This document shows positions 1-6,375 of a stretch of 34,103 nt of DNA, piece by piece. The notes under the pieces are model-generated. The model was given only the letters and a program-made list of their open reading frames with translations. It searched no databases and was not told where the DNA came from. The stretch is from Clostridium sp. CAG:451 (lineage in GTDB: Bacteria; Bacillota_I; Bacilli_A; RF39; UBA660), in contig FR901074.1 of assembly GCA_000438295.1 (NCBI GenBank), positions 1 through 34,103 on the forward strand, given 5' to 3'. A program made the translations under genes and the position numbers. The stretch's first letter is position 1. Each line of letters opens with the position of its first letter.

Positions 1-90
1 ATGTCATCTTAAATGGTATTAAAACCTACACAAACCCATTAAAAATGTTTCAAAGGTTTTAGTTCTATGTTATGTTAATAGGAGACAGTT

Positions 91-279
91 ATGTGATTAA
101 CAGAAGACCAAATAAAAATATTAGAAAAATATAATATTAACTACAATTTTAAAACAATAGAAGAATTATTGCGTAATATGGATTTGGTTATGACTGATTA
201 TTTAGACGATAACGACGAACCAACAAAGGAGTATTTATTATTGGAAAAATTGTATGACGAAATATATAACACTAACTAA
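91..279 (+). pseudogene. small ORF with in-frame TGA as second codon
   Basis: An AGGAG ribosome binding site (about 82-86) sits six to seven bases before ATG at 91, but the next codon is TGA (94-96). The same frame is then open for 60 sense codons to TAA at 277-279. No ATG, GTG or TTG lies in frame before TTG at 169 and ATG at 178. The open part is acidic and protein-like, beginning LTEDQIKILEKYNI and ending KLYDEIYNTN. I do not recognise a named family. Elsewhere in the window TGA clearly ends genes, so the simplest reading is a gene disabled by one mutation. Programmed read-through, or an origin in a TGA-recoding element, is possible. An artefactual open frame is less likely because of the well-placed binding site. 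Confidence 0.45.
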
Positions 280-333
280 AGATGATACTTTCTCATAGGT
301 CGTATTATTCTGATTACCAATCTAAAGTAAAAA

Positions 334-352
334 GATGCTAACTACTAGCACC
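334..352 (-). terminator. intrinsic terminator of spoIVB
   Basis: On the minus strand a seven-pair stem (GGTGCTA with TAGCATC, one G-U pair) has a five-base loop and is followed by TTTTT. The stem lies across the end of the spoIVB reading frame, so it encodes the last residues and the stop codon. Confidence 0.7.
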
Positions 353-1354
353 TTTTTTATCGCCTTCTTCAAGCATAGTTGTTATAAAAATACCATATCC
401 TTTCTTTGTATCACTTACAATAACATGAGTTACGGCTCCAATTATTTTATTATTCTGAATAATTGGTGAACCACTCATTCCCTGGATTACACCACCTGTT
501 TTTTCAAGAAGAGTAGGGTCAGTTATCTCAAAGAGAATATTTTTAGTATCACTATTCTTATTAACTTCTAGGATGTTTATTTCATAAGTATTAATATCAC
601 TACCATTTAAAACTGTTCTGATAGTTGCTTTTCCTTTTACAACCTCATTTTTAGTAGCTACCTTTAAAGTATCATTACTAGGGAAAGTATCTTGATATTT
701 TCCAAATATACCTTGTTTTTCATTAGTAGTTATTTTACCATAGATAGTTCCTTTATCATAAATAGCATTCTTTTCACCTGGTGTTCCGTTGCTACTTCTA
801 GTAGTACTAGTTACATCAGCTTTAAAAATTTTACCATCTTTGATTTCAAATCTTTCACCAGTAGTTTTCTCTAGTATTTCATGTCCTAGAGCTCCAAATA
901 TTTTAGTATCAGGATCAATATACGTTAATGTACCTATACCTGTTATCTCATCTTTTACATAAAGTCCAGTCTTACAGACACTTTCACTATCACAAACAAG
1001 ATTCAAAGGTAGAGTAGAAGTCTTACTGTTACGTTCAATAGTTACCTCTAACTTTTTGTTCGTTGCTTCCTTATTAACAATGTTTACCATCTCATCAATA
1101 GTAGTAATCTTTTGATTATTAATAGAAATAATCTTATCTCCCACTAAAAAGCCAGCATCTTTTCCAATATATTCATTCTGTACTTTGTAAAAACCAACGA
1201 CTAATACACCTTTGGAGTTTACCTCAATACCAATAGTTTCTCCACCTGGGATAATATAGTTCGAATAAGCATAAGCATTTAGGGGAATAATAAATAAAGA
1301 TAAAAGAAGAAGGAAATACTGTAGCTTACATTTTTTATTTTTTAAAAAATTCAT
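338..1354 (-). CDS. spoIVB: SpoIVB-type serine peptidase with PDZ domain
   Basis: Family S55 peptidase. In sporulating Bacillota SpoIVB is secreted from the forespore and cleaves SpoIVFA to release pro-sigma-K processing. The 338 residues have an N-terminal hydrophobic segment (about 12-30), a PDZ-like region (about 35-110) and the S55 domain. Visible catalytic motifs are GALGHEI (His158), TDPTLLEKTGG (Asp279) and QGMSGSP (Ser294), matching the His/Asp/Ser set of the Bacillus enzyme, and the tail THVIVSDTKKGYGIFI is also typical. ATG 1354 is preferred because AAGGAG lies 10 bases upstream; the TTG six bases earlier is too close to it. The gene is monocistronic with its own terminator. Family assignment is firm. 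A sporulation role is inferred, because relatives exist in lineages with reduced sporulation gene sets. Confidence 0.9.
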   Translation of the reverse strand: MNFLKNKKCKLQYFLLLLSLFIIPLNAYAYSNYIIPGGETIGIEVNSKGVLVVGFYKVQNEYIGKDAGFLVGDKIISINNQKITTIDEMVNIVNKEATNKKLEVTIERNSKTSTLPLNLVCDSESVCKTGLYVKDEITGIGTLTYIDPDTKIFGALGHEILEKTTGERFEIKDGKIFKADVTSTTRSSNGTPGEKNAIYDKGTIYGKITTNEKQGIFGKYQDTFPSNDTLKVATKNEVVKGKATIRTVLNGSDINTYEINILEVNKNSDTKNILFEITDPTLLEKTGGVIQGMSGSPIIQNNKIIGAVTHVIVSDTKKGYGIFITTMLEEGDKKGASS

Positions 1355-1445
1355 AAACAATCAACTCCTTTAGTAGGCTACAATATTAGTATGACTAAAA
1401 TTTTAAAAAAAATAGAGTTAATATCTACCAACTGTTAAACTGTTA

Positions 1446-1454
1446 TGATATAAT
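1446..1454 (+). promoter_or_regulatory. extended -10 promoter for the 1482 gene
   Basis: TGATATAAT is an extended -10 (TGn plus TATAAT). No convincing -35 is visible 17 bases upstream. An AAAGGA ribosome binding site follows at 1466-1471. Confidence 0.55.
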
Positions 1455-1481
1455 ATAGTACTTGTAAAGGATTTGATAAAA

Positions 1482-1787
1482 ATGAAAGTTTGGAAGAGAG
1501 TTAGATTTTTAAAAAAAGACAAAAAAATTGACATGATTGTTAAAAGCTATGTCAATTATATATATCAAAATAGTCCCGTAAATGAACTTGTTAATAAATA
1601 TCATATAGAACCTAGTGATATGGTTAGATTAAATCAATATCTAGCTGATAGAATAGCAGGACTTGCTCTTTTAACTTTAGCTGATGATAAAGAACGTCTA
1701 AATGATATAATTATAAAATACTCAAATAACCAACTATTAGTTGGCGATATAGTGCCAGAAATAGAAGGATATGTTGATATTAAATAA
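1482..1787 (+). CDS. hypothetical protein, about 101 residues
   Basis: Not recognised. The product is small, soluble and rich in lysine at the N-terminus (MKVWKRVRFLKKDKK), followed by a probably all-helical body with a hydrophobic patch IAGLALLTLADD and an acidic end. There is no signal peptide and no cysteine. ATG 1482 is chosen because AAAGGA ends ten bases before it, whereas the upstream TTG at 1473 would touch the binding site. It has its own extended -10 promoter, is divergent from spoIVB, and its 3' end overlaps by eight bases a tiny convergent ORF on the minus strand. No function can be assigned. Confidence 0.75.
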   Translation: MKVWKRVRFLKKDKKIDMIVKSYVNYIYQNSPVNELVNKYHIEPSDMVRLNQYLADRIAGLALLTLADDKERLNDIIIKYSNNQLLVGDIVPEIEGYVDIK

Positions 1788-1869
1788 CGTAATAAACAAT
1801 AACACTTAAGAAACTAACAACTAATGCTACTACTAAGATAATAGACATGATTTTCATAAATTTATTCAT
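1780..1869 (-). CDS. 29-residue single-pass membrane mini-protein
   Basis: The ORF reads MNKFMKIMSI, then a long hydrophobic run of I, L, V, A and F, ending VYYVI. This is a short basic N-terminus followed by one membrane span that fills almost the whole peptide. AGAGGTG lies six bases before the ATG, and a near-consensus promoter stands just upstream (see 1889-1917). The combination of promoter, binding site, start codon and hydrophobic design argues for a real gene despite its length. It resembles in layout the roughly 30-residue DUF4044-type membrane peptides of Bacillota, but I would not claim homology. It runs convergent to the 1482 gene, and their 3' ends overlap by eight bases. Confidence 0.7.
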   Translation of the reverse strand: MNKFMKIMSIILVVALVVSFLSVIVYYVI

Positions 1870-1888
1870 CTTGTTCACCTCTAGAATC

Positions 1889-1917
1889 ATTATATAAAAA
1901 AAGTCAGTTTTTGTAAA
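1889..1917 (-). promoter_or_regulatory. sigma-A promoter of the 29-residue ORF
   Basis: On the minus strand TTTACA (1917-1912) is separated by exactly 17 bases from TATAAT (1894-1889). The expected transcription start falls near 1882, right at the AGAGGTG binding site (1882-1876), which gives a very short leader. Confidence 0.7.
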
Positions 1918-1971
1918 AGAATTTTTAACAATTTAAAAGTTTTTTGGAATAAGATTTACTAGGTGATATTA

Positions 1972-2592
1972 ATGAATGAAGCAAGTAAAAAAGTAAAGAA
2001 TAAACTATATGAACAGAAAAAAATATACTTATCAGTAATAATTACTATCATACTAGGTATCTTATTAGGAATAATTTATAACTTAATATTATCTAAGAGT
2101 GACCATACCTTAATATCTAATCAGTTAAATGCTTTCTTTGATAGTATTAAGAAAAACGATATTAACCACTTATCAATGCTTATTAATAGTTTAATAGGTA
2201 ATTTATCATTAGTTATATTAATTTGGCTTTTAGGTATCTCTATTATAGGATTACCACTTATTTATATATTATGCTTTGGAAAAGGCTTTTTATTAAGTTT
2301 TTCTATTGTCTCTATTCTCACAACCTATAAATTTAAAGGATTAATTCTTGCTATTTGTTACTTAATACCAGGACCAATTGTATTCTTACTATTCTTAATA
2401 TTTTTAGGCTTTTCTGCTAGTTTCTTTTCTAAGAAATTATTTAGTTATCTTTTTTTAAAACAAGATATATCACTAAGACACTCCATGAAAAGATATTTAC
2501 AAGTTTTACTAGTTAGTGTTTTAGTAGCAGTTTTTTGTAGCTTATTTGATACGTTTTTTATGCCTAATTTTTTAAGATTGTTTTTGATATAA
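1972..2592 (+). CDS. spoIIM: stage II sporulation protein M (SpoIIM)
   Basis: An integral membrane protein of 206 residues. In sporulating Bacillota SpoIIM works with SpoIID and SpoIIP in septal peptidoglycan thinning and engulfment. The sequence has about five hydrophobic segments (near 20-40, 70-105, 110-150, 180-200) and the family-like stretch WLLGISIIGLPLIYIL, which closely resembles the matching part of Bacillus SpoIIM. The proline/glycine-rich LIPGPIVFLLF segment also fits. ATG 1972 has AGGTGA five bases upstream; the GTG at 1963 overlaps that site. In Bacillus spoIIM lies close to xerD and deoB, and here the same genes lie within 6.5 kb, which supports the call. Broader SpoIIM-family membrane proteins exist outside sporulation, so the role is inferred. 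Confidence 0.82.
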   Translation: MNEASKKVKNKLYEQKKIYLSVIITIILGILLGIIYNLILSKSDHTLISNQLNAFFDSIKKNDINHLSMLINSLIGNLSLVILIWLLGISIIGLPLIYILCFGKGFLLSFSIVSILTTYKFKGLILAICYLIPGPIVFLLFLIFLGFSASFFSKKLFSYLFLKQDISLRHSMKRYLQVLLVSVLVAVFCSLFDTFFMPNFLRLFLI

Positions 2593-2605
2593 CGTAAAAT
2601 AATAC

Positions 2606-2634
2606 TTGACTATAGCCTAGGTATAGTGTAATTT
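2606..2634 (+). promoter_or_regulatory. promoter with operator-like dyad for the 2665 gene
   Basis: TTGACT (2606-2611) is followed 17 bases later by TAATTT (2629-2634); TGTAAT at 2627-2632 is an alternative -10 with 15-base spacing. The interval carries an inverted repeat, ACTATA (2609-2614) and TATAGT (2622-2627), around a CCTAGG centre. A dyad filling the -35/-10 spacer is the layout used by MerR-family regulators and by many repressors. Confidence 0.5.
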
Positions 2635-2664
2635 AAAAATGAAGACAAATTAGAGGTGTTTAAA

Positions 2665-3420
2665 ATGGACTTAGTAAATATTGTTTATCGTTATGTTAAT
2701 AGATTTATAAATAGTGAAGAATTGTTAGCTTTGCTAAAAGCAATAGATGAATCTTCTTTTTCTGCTGAAGAGATAGTAGAGATTGATAAGCTATTAGATG
2801 AAGTGGAAAATATAATAAGGACAGTTCCTATAGAAATAGATAATGAAGAAAGAAACAGAATTGCTTCAATTAATCGTATTTTGAGTACTCTTGAAAAGGT
2901 AAAAAATAATAAAGAAAATAATCAAGAGGTATTAGATACTGTTAAAAGACAATATGATAATTTGATTAGAGAAAGGGAAAAAGTAAGAGATAGTGGACCA
3001 CGTTATATAGAGTTATCTAAATCTTTAACTACAAATAAAACTTATATTAGCTATTGTCAAAAAATGAATCCTAAAGAGTTATTAGAGTTTATCACTCAAT
3101 ATATTTCAGTACCAATGCCTCCTAGAATAGATCAAGATTTATTTGATGAGATGGTAGAAGCTGGAATTAAAGAAGATAAACGAGAAGCACTTTGGCGATT
3201 AGTTTTTAATTATGTTGGAAGAAATAAAGATTTTACTCGTGTTGAGGATTATTTCATTGAAAAAAGAGATACATATTATTTAACAGAGCTTATTAGTATT
3301 GAAGATAAAGACCTTAATATGGAAAAGTTAGAAAAGAAAATAAAGAATACAAATGATGAAAAATTTATAAATGATTGTTTTGAGCGAATTGAAAAGTTAG
3401 AAATTTCATCAGATAAATAG
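2665..3420 (+). CDS. hypothetical alpha-helical protein, 251 residues
   Basis: Not recognised. The predicted product is soluble, very rich in Glu, Lys, Asp and Asn and apparently all helical, with a likely coiled-coil stretch around residues 75-115 (LSTLEKVKNNKENNQ onward). A conserved-looking patch ISVPMPPRIDQDLFDEM lies near 155-170. No signal peptide, membrane span or nucleotide-binding motif is seen. ATG 2665 is chosen because AGAGGTG ends six bases before it; the upstream GTG at 2656 lies inside that site. The gene stands alone between spoIIM and mnmA with its own promoter, whose spacer holds an inverted repeat, so it may be specifically regulated. Confidence 0.75.
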   Translation: MDLVNIVYRYVNRFINSEELLALLKAIDESSFSAEEIVEIDKLLDEVENIIRTVPIEIDNEERNRIASINRILSTLEKVKNNKENNQEVLDTVKRQYDNLIREREKVRDSGPRYIELSKSLTTNKTYISYCQKMNPKELLEFITQYISVPMPPRIDQDLFDEMVEAGIKEDKREALWRLVFNYVGRNKDFTRVEDYFIEKRDTYYLTELISIEDKDLNMEKLEKKIKNTNDEKFINDCFERIEKLEISSDK

Positions 3421-3453
3421 TGCACTAACCTCAAATTGAAATTTCATAATTTG

Positions 3454-3482
3454 TATACAAAATTCTTTTTTTTTGCTATAAT
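3454..3482 (+). promoter_or_regulatory. promoter of mnmA
   Basis: TATACA (3454-3459) and TATAAT (3477-3482) are separated by 17 bases. The -10 is perfect and the -35 matches four of six. The mRNA would start about 17 bases before the mnmA start. Confidence 0.6.
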
Positions 3483-3505
3483 TAAGCAAGAAATGAGTGA
3501 TGTAT

Positions 3506-4618
3506 ATGAGTAAGAAAGTAGTTATTGGTTTAAGTGGAGGAGTTGATTCATCTGTCGCTGCCATTCTTTTAAAAGAGCAAGGATATGATGTTATTGGACT
3601 TTTTATGCGTAACTGGGATAGTACTATTAATAATGACTTTTTAGGTAATCCTAATTTAAATGAATCAATCTGTCCACAAGAACAAGATTATAATGATGCT
3701 TTAAAAGTAGCAGATAAAATTGGCATACCTTTATATAGAATAGATTTTATTAAAGAATATTGGGATGATGTTTTTACCTATTTCTTAGATGAATTAAAGA
3801 AAGGTAGAACGCCAAACCCTGATATAATGTGTAATAAATATATTAAGTTTTCTGCTTTTGTTAAGGAAGCAAAAAGATTAGGAGCTGACTATATAGCAAC
3901 TGGACACTATGCTAAAATGGAAAATGGTCGTCTTATGAGAAGTAAAGAAAAAAATAAAGATCAAACTTACTTCTTGTCACAGCTTAGTAAAGAACAACTT
4001 GAAAATGTTATATTTCCATTAGGAGATATTGAAAATAAAAGTGAAGTAAGAGAAATTGCTAAAAAGTATGATTTAGTTACAGCTAGTAAGAAAGATTCTA
4101 CAGGTATTTGCTTTATTGGTGAGAGAAACTTTAAAAATTTCCTAAAAAACTACTTACCAAGTAAAGAAGGAAATATGATAAATATAGATACTGATAAAGT
4201 AGTAGGAAAACATCAAGGATTAATGTATTATACAATTGGTCAAAGAAAAGGACTAGATATTGGTGGCACTAAAGAAAAATTATTTGTAGTTGGTAAGAAT
4301 CTTGATAAAAATATTTTATATGTTGCAGAAGGGGAGGACAATAAATATTTATATTCTAATGGTGCTATCATTGAAGATATTAACTTTAATTGTGATGAAA
4401 GACCAACTAGTTGTACAGCAAAATTCCGTTATAGGGCAGAAGATGTACCAGTTAATCTAACTTATAATGATGATGGAACTATTTACGTTACTTATGATAA
4501 TGTTAAAGCGGTTACGCCTGGACAAGCTTGTGTTTTTTATGATGGTGAATACTGTCTAGGTGGGGGTATTGTTAAGACTGTTATGAAAGATAAAGAAAAA
4601 CTATGGTATTTATTATAA
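3506..4618 (+). CDS. mnmA: tRNA-specific 2-thiouridylase MnmA
   Basis: Adds sulfur to C2 of the wobble uridine in tRNA-Lys, tRNA-Glu and tRNA-Gln, using sulfur relayed from a cysteine desulfurase. The 370-residue length is normal. Visible motifs are the PP-loop SGGVDSS (10-16), which activates the uridine as an adenylate, PNPDIMCNKYIKF with Cys109 (nucleophile), ATGHYAK (131-137), and KDSTGICFIGER with Cys202 (the persulfide cysteine), so both catalytic cysteines are present. Upstream in-frame GTG 3497 and ATG 3500 are possible starts, but ATG 3506 gives the usual MSKKVVIGLSGG beginning and follows GAGTGAT. No iscS-type gene adjoins it. It is monocistronic with its own promoter. Confidence 0.97.
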   Translation: MSKKVVIGLSGGVDSSVAAILLKEQGYDVIGLFMRNWDSTINNDFLGNPNLNESICPQEQDYNDALKVADKIGIPLYRIDFIKEYWDDVFTYFLDELKKGRTPNPDIMCNKYIKFSAFVKEAKRLGADYIATGHYAKMENGRLMRSKEKNKDQTYFLSQLSKEQLENVIFPLGDIENKSEVREIAKKYDLVTASKKDSTGICFIGERNFKNFLKNYLPSKEGNMINIDTDKVVGKHQGLMYYTIGQRKGLDIGGTKEKLFVVGKNLDKNILYVAEGEDNKYLYSNGAIIEDINFNCDERPTSCTAKFRYRAEDVPVNLTYNDDGTIYVTYDNVKAVTPGQACVFYDGEYCLGGGIVKTVMKDKEKLWYLL

Positions 4619-4649
4619 TTAGTTATTAAGGAATATCTGCATGTCAAGT

Positions 4650-4694
4650 TTTATGTAAAAATTTCTTGACTATTTACGTAAACCTCGTTACAAT
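4650..4694 (+). promoter_or_regulatory. promoter of the HTH gene with two TTTAYGTAAA operators
   Basis: TTGACT (4666-4671), a 17-base spacer and TACAAT (4689-4694) form a good promoter. The palindrome TTTACGTAAA (4673-4682) fills most of the spacer, and a one-base variant, TTTATGTAAA (4650-4659), lies just upstream of the -35. The centres are 23 bases apart, about two helical turns. The arrangement suggests cooperative repressor binding, most simply autoregulation by the HTH protein encoded directly downstream. Confidence 0.6.
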
Positions 4695-4712
4695 GATAAT
4701 GGAGGGTAGACA

Positions 4713-5480
4713 ATGAAAAAGTTAGATGAATTATTATTGGAACTTGGTATATCAAAGGTAAGATTAGCTAAGTATTTAGGAGTATCAAGACAAATGTTAT
4801 ACAACTATTTAGCTTTATCTTCACTTGATGCTTGGCCTAAAGAAAAGGCTTTAAAATTACTAAGTTTATTAGATATAGATAATGAAGAAAAGATTAATTC
4901 TCTTGTAATAACAGGAGACTACATTATGAAAGTAGAAACTAGACTAAATGAAGGGGTTAGAGATAGCTCTAATAAAGAAATATTGACAGACTTAAAAGGA
5001 TTAAATAAAAAAGATCAAGAAATTCTTTCTGATATTATAAATATATTAAAAGAAAAATTGCAAGAAGATAAAACTAAAAAAACACAAACAACTTATATAT
5101 ATTTGTATCATTATTTACAGTCAATGGAAACTACTGAAGAGTTACGTTATATTTTAGCATATATGTCAAAGTCAATGGGATTTACTAATCCATTACAATT
5201 TGATTTTGATCAAAGTAAACAGTTTATATTTGAAAGTATTTTGTTTTCTGCTATGACTCTTTATCATAATGGTGGTTCTTCAAAAAGTAAAATAGCAGAA
5301 GTACATAAAAGATTCGTTCAAGATATTGAACAGAAAAATGAAGAAAAACTAAGTCGTACACAAGAGTTAAATGCTGCTAAGGTACAAGCTTTGAGGGAAT
5401 TAGGATATAATTCTATTAATGAGGAAAATGCTAAAGAAGTTCTTGAAAAGATAGCAGAGATTCAATCTAGAAAAGTTTAA
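4713..5480 (+). CDS. HTH (XRE-like) DNA-binding protein, 255 residues
   Basis: The N-terminus carries a Cro/CI-like helix-turn-helix (about residues 11-34: LGISKVRLAKYLGVSRQMLYNYL). The rest is helical. Residues around 90-125 form a charged segment, the middle (about 125-190) looks like a globular domain with YLYHYLQSMETTEELRYILAYMS, and the C-terminal 60 residues are likely coiled coil. No effector domain is recognised. GGAGGG sits six bases before the ATG. Two palindromic TTTAYGTAAA sites in its promoter make autoregulation likely (inference). A perfect hairpin terminator follows. It directly borders the AT-rich dif island, but nothing in the sequence ties it to termination. No phage genes adjoin it. 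Confidence 0.85.
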   Translation: MKKLDELLLELGISKVRLAKYLGVSRQMLYNYLALSSLDAWPKEKALKLLSLLDIDNEEKINSLVITGDYIMKVETRLNEGVRDSSNKEILTDLKGLNKKDQEILSDIINILKEKLQEDKTKKTQTTYIYLYHYLQSMETTEELRYILAYMSKSMGFTNPLQFDFDQSKQFIFESILFSAMTLYHNGGSSKSKIAEVHKRFVQDIEQKNEEKLSRTQELNAAKVQALRELGYNSINEENAKEVLEKIAEIQSRKV

Positions 5481-5484
5481 AGAG

Positions 5485-5506
5485 TAGGGGAGACCTCCCC
5501 TATTTT
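5485..5506 (+). terminator. terminator after the HTH gene
   Basis: TAGGGGA (5485-5491), loop GACC, TCCCCTA (5496-5502), then TTTTATAT. A strong seven-pair GC-rich stem in an otherwise AT-rich area. Confidence 0.85.
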
Positions 5507-5767
5507 ATATTTAGTAAAAAAGTTAAAAAATATATTGTTTCTTCAAAGAGTGGTATATTTATTTTATTAAAGAAAGCATAATATTTAGTTATATTAGTAG
5601 TTAGTTATCAACGATAAAGTCTTAATAGGTGTATAATTATATAAAATAAAAGCATTATAATATATAATAAGTAATATAAATTAATATTATGATTAATACT
5701 AAATACTAGAATTAAGTAAAATAATTAATCTTAGTTATTTACATATAATCTGTATAGAAAATACGCT

Positions 5768-5795
5768 AGTTAACATAATATCAATTATATGAAGT
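5768..5795 (-). other. dif: candidate dif site (XerC/XerD recombination site)
   Basis: Read on the minus strand the 28 bases are arm ACTTCATATAA, centre TTGATA, arm TTATGTTAACT, exactly the 11-6-11 layout of dif. Compared with the Bacillus-type dif as I remember it (ACTTCCTATAA, TATATA, TTATGTAAACT), about 24 of 28 positions agree, and two of the four differences are in the central spacer. A xerD gene lies 1.8 kb away, and gene orientation switches around the site. Dif is where Xer recombinases resolve chromosome dimers at the replication terminus. Chance similarity is favoured by the AT-rich context, but both outer arms (ACTTC and AACT) also match. Confidence 0.75.
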
Positions 5796-6058
5796 AAGAT
5801 AAAACATAATAATAGCTTAATAATTAATCACTTAGCTTATTATTTAGTTTTATATTTTTTAACCTTTGATATCATTATTAGTATAATTATAACTTGTAAA
5901 TAATATTATATTATATTATTTATTTGTTGATTAAAATAATAATTAAATTAATCCTATTGAATTATTATCTTATCCTATACTAATAGACTGTTTTTTATTT
6001 AATATTATTAATAATTAAAAGTAATATGTATTCAACATAATATAATACATAATTATAT

Positions 6059-6104
6059 CCCCTAATCTCTTATAAAAATAAAAGTAGGGGAATAAAATAG
6101 GGGA
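6059..6104 (+). repeat. CCCCTA with two competing TAGGGGA copies
   Basis: CCCCTA (6059-6064) is complementary to TAGGGG at 6085-6090 and again at 6098-6103. The two pairings exclude each other. They lie 34 to 79 bases before the DUF1540 start and would be in its leader if the promoter is at TATAAT (6041-6046). Significance is uncertain. Confidence 0.35.
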
Positions 6105-6137
6105 AAAGGGTACAAATTAATATTGAAGGAGGATATT

Positions 6138-6314
6138 ATGTTTAAAGATAAAAAGAAACAAGTTATTCATTGTGATGTTAAATCATGTAAGCATCATAAT
6201 GAAGAAGATTGTAAATGTGACTTAGATGAAATAAAAGTTGGCTCATCTTGTGACTGTGATGATGTTAAGGATAAAGATGAAACTGTATGTTCAAATTTTA
6301 AGAAAGAAAAATAA
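6138..6314 (+). CDS. cysteine-rich DUF1540-like small protein
   Basis: The 58-residue protein has seven cysteines (12, 17, 25, 27, 38, 40, 51) in an acidic, lysine-rich chain: IHCDVKSCKHH, DCKCDLDEIKVGSSCDC, then ETVCSNFKK. The spacing and the I-x-V-G centre fit DUF1540, a family of short proteins in Bacillota and especially spore formers, thought from its cysteines to bind metal. Its biochemical role is not established. ATG 6138 follows GAAGGAGG at the right distance; a TTG 15 bases upstream precedes that site. It is a single-gene unit ended by a strong hairpin. The leader carries CCCCTA/TAGGGG repeats. Confidence 0.8.
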   Translation: MFKDKKKQVIHCDVKSCKHHNEEDCKCDLDEIKVGSSCDCDDVKDKDETVCSNFKKEK

Positions 6315-6319
6315 TAAAA

Positions 6320-6357
6320 AATAATGGCTAAATAAATTCTAGTCATTATTTTTTTAT
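6320..6357. terminator. bidirectional terminator between DUF1540 gene and deoB
   Basis: An 11-pair stem (6320-6330 with 6340-6350, one G-U pair) has a nine-base loop. T7 follows on the plus strand and a T-rich tract on the minus strand, so it can serve both convergent genes. Confidence 0.85.
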
Positions 6358-6367
6358 CACTACTCTA

Positions 6368-6375
6368 CCCTTCTC
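6368..6375 (-). other. GAGAAGGG octamer, SpoIIIE-type polarity motif
   Basis: Minus strand GAGAAGGG equals the SpoIIIE recognition octamer described in Bacillus. Its 5' to 3' direction here points toward the dif candidate 0.6 kb away, the orientation expected for the right replichore. It overlaps the last base of the deoB stop codon. A single copy is weak evidence. Confidence 0.35.

Larger units (their letters stand above)
5507..6137. other. gene-free, extremely AT-rich island
   Basis: About 630 bases with only scattered G and C, many short runs of TAAT/ATTA, and no open frame with a start and ribosome binding site. Within it I recognise the dif-like site at 5768-5795 and, near its right end, CCCCTA (6059-6064) that could pair with either of two TAGGGG copies (6085-6090, 6098-6103). 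Nothing else definable is seen. It divides a mainly plus-strand gene set on the left from a mainly minus-strand set on the right. Confidence 0.8.

Noticed and set aside
91..279. Genome-wide reassignment of TGA to tryptophan (code 4)
   Set aside because: TGA ends xerD, moxR, gmk, cvpA, the DUF218 gene, BatB-like gene and a kinase in tight overlaps, and Trp is encoded by TGG throughout, so the standard code applies.
5590..5620. DnaA-box-like TTATCAACG, possible replication origin
   Set aside because: Single imperfect match, no cluster of boxes and no dnaA/dnaN nearby. The dif site and gene orientation indicate the terminus instead.
5651..5677. Second dif-like sequence around TATAATATATAATAAGTAA
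   Set aside because: It resembles the dif core, but the outer arms do not match, and such strings are expected by chance in this AT-rich island. The site at 5768-5795 is clearly better.
5507..6137. Possible hidden genes or a CRISPR-like repeat array in the AT-rich island
   Set aside because: No frame with start and ribosome binding site, and no regular repeat-spacer pattern. The repeated TAAT-like strings are irregular.
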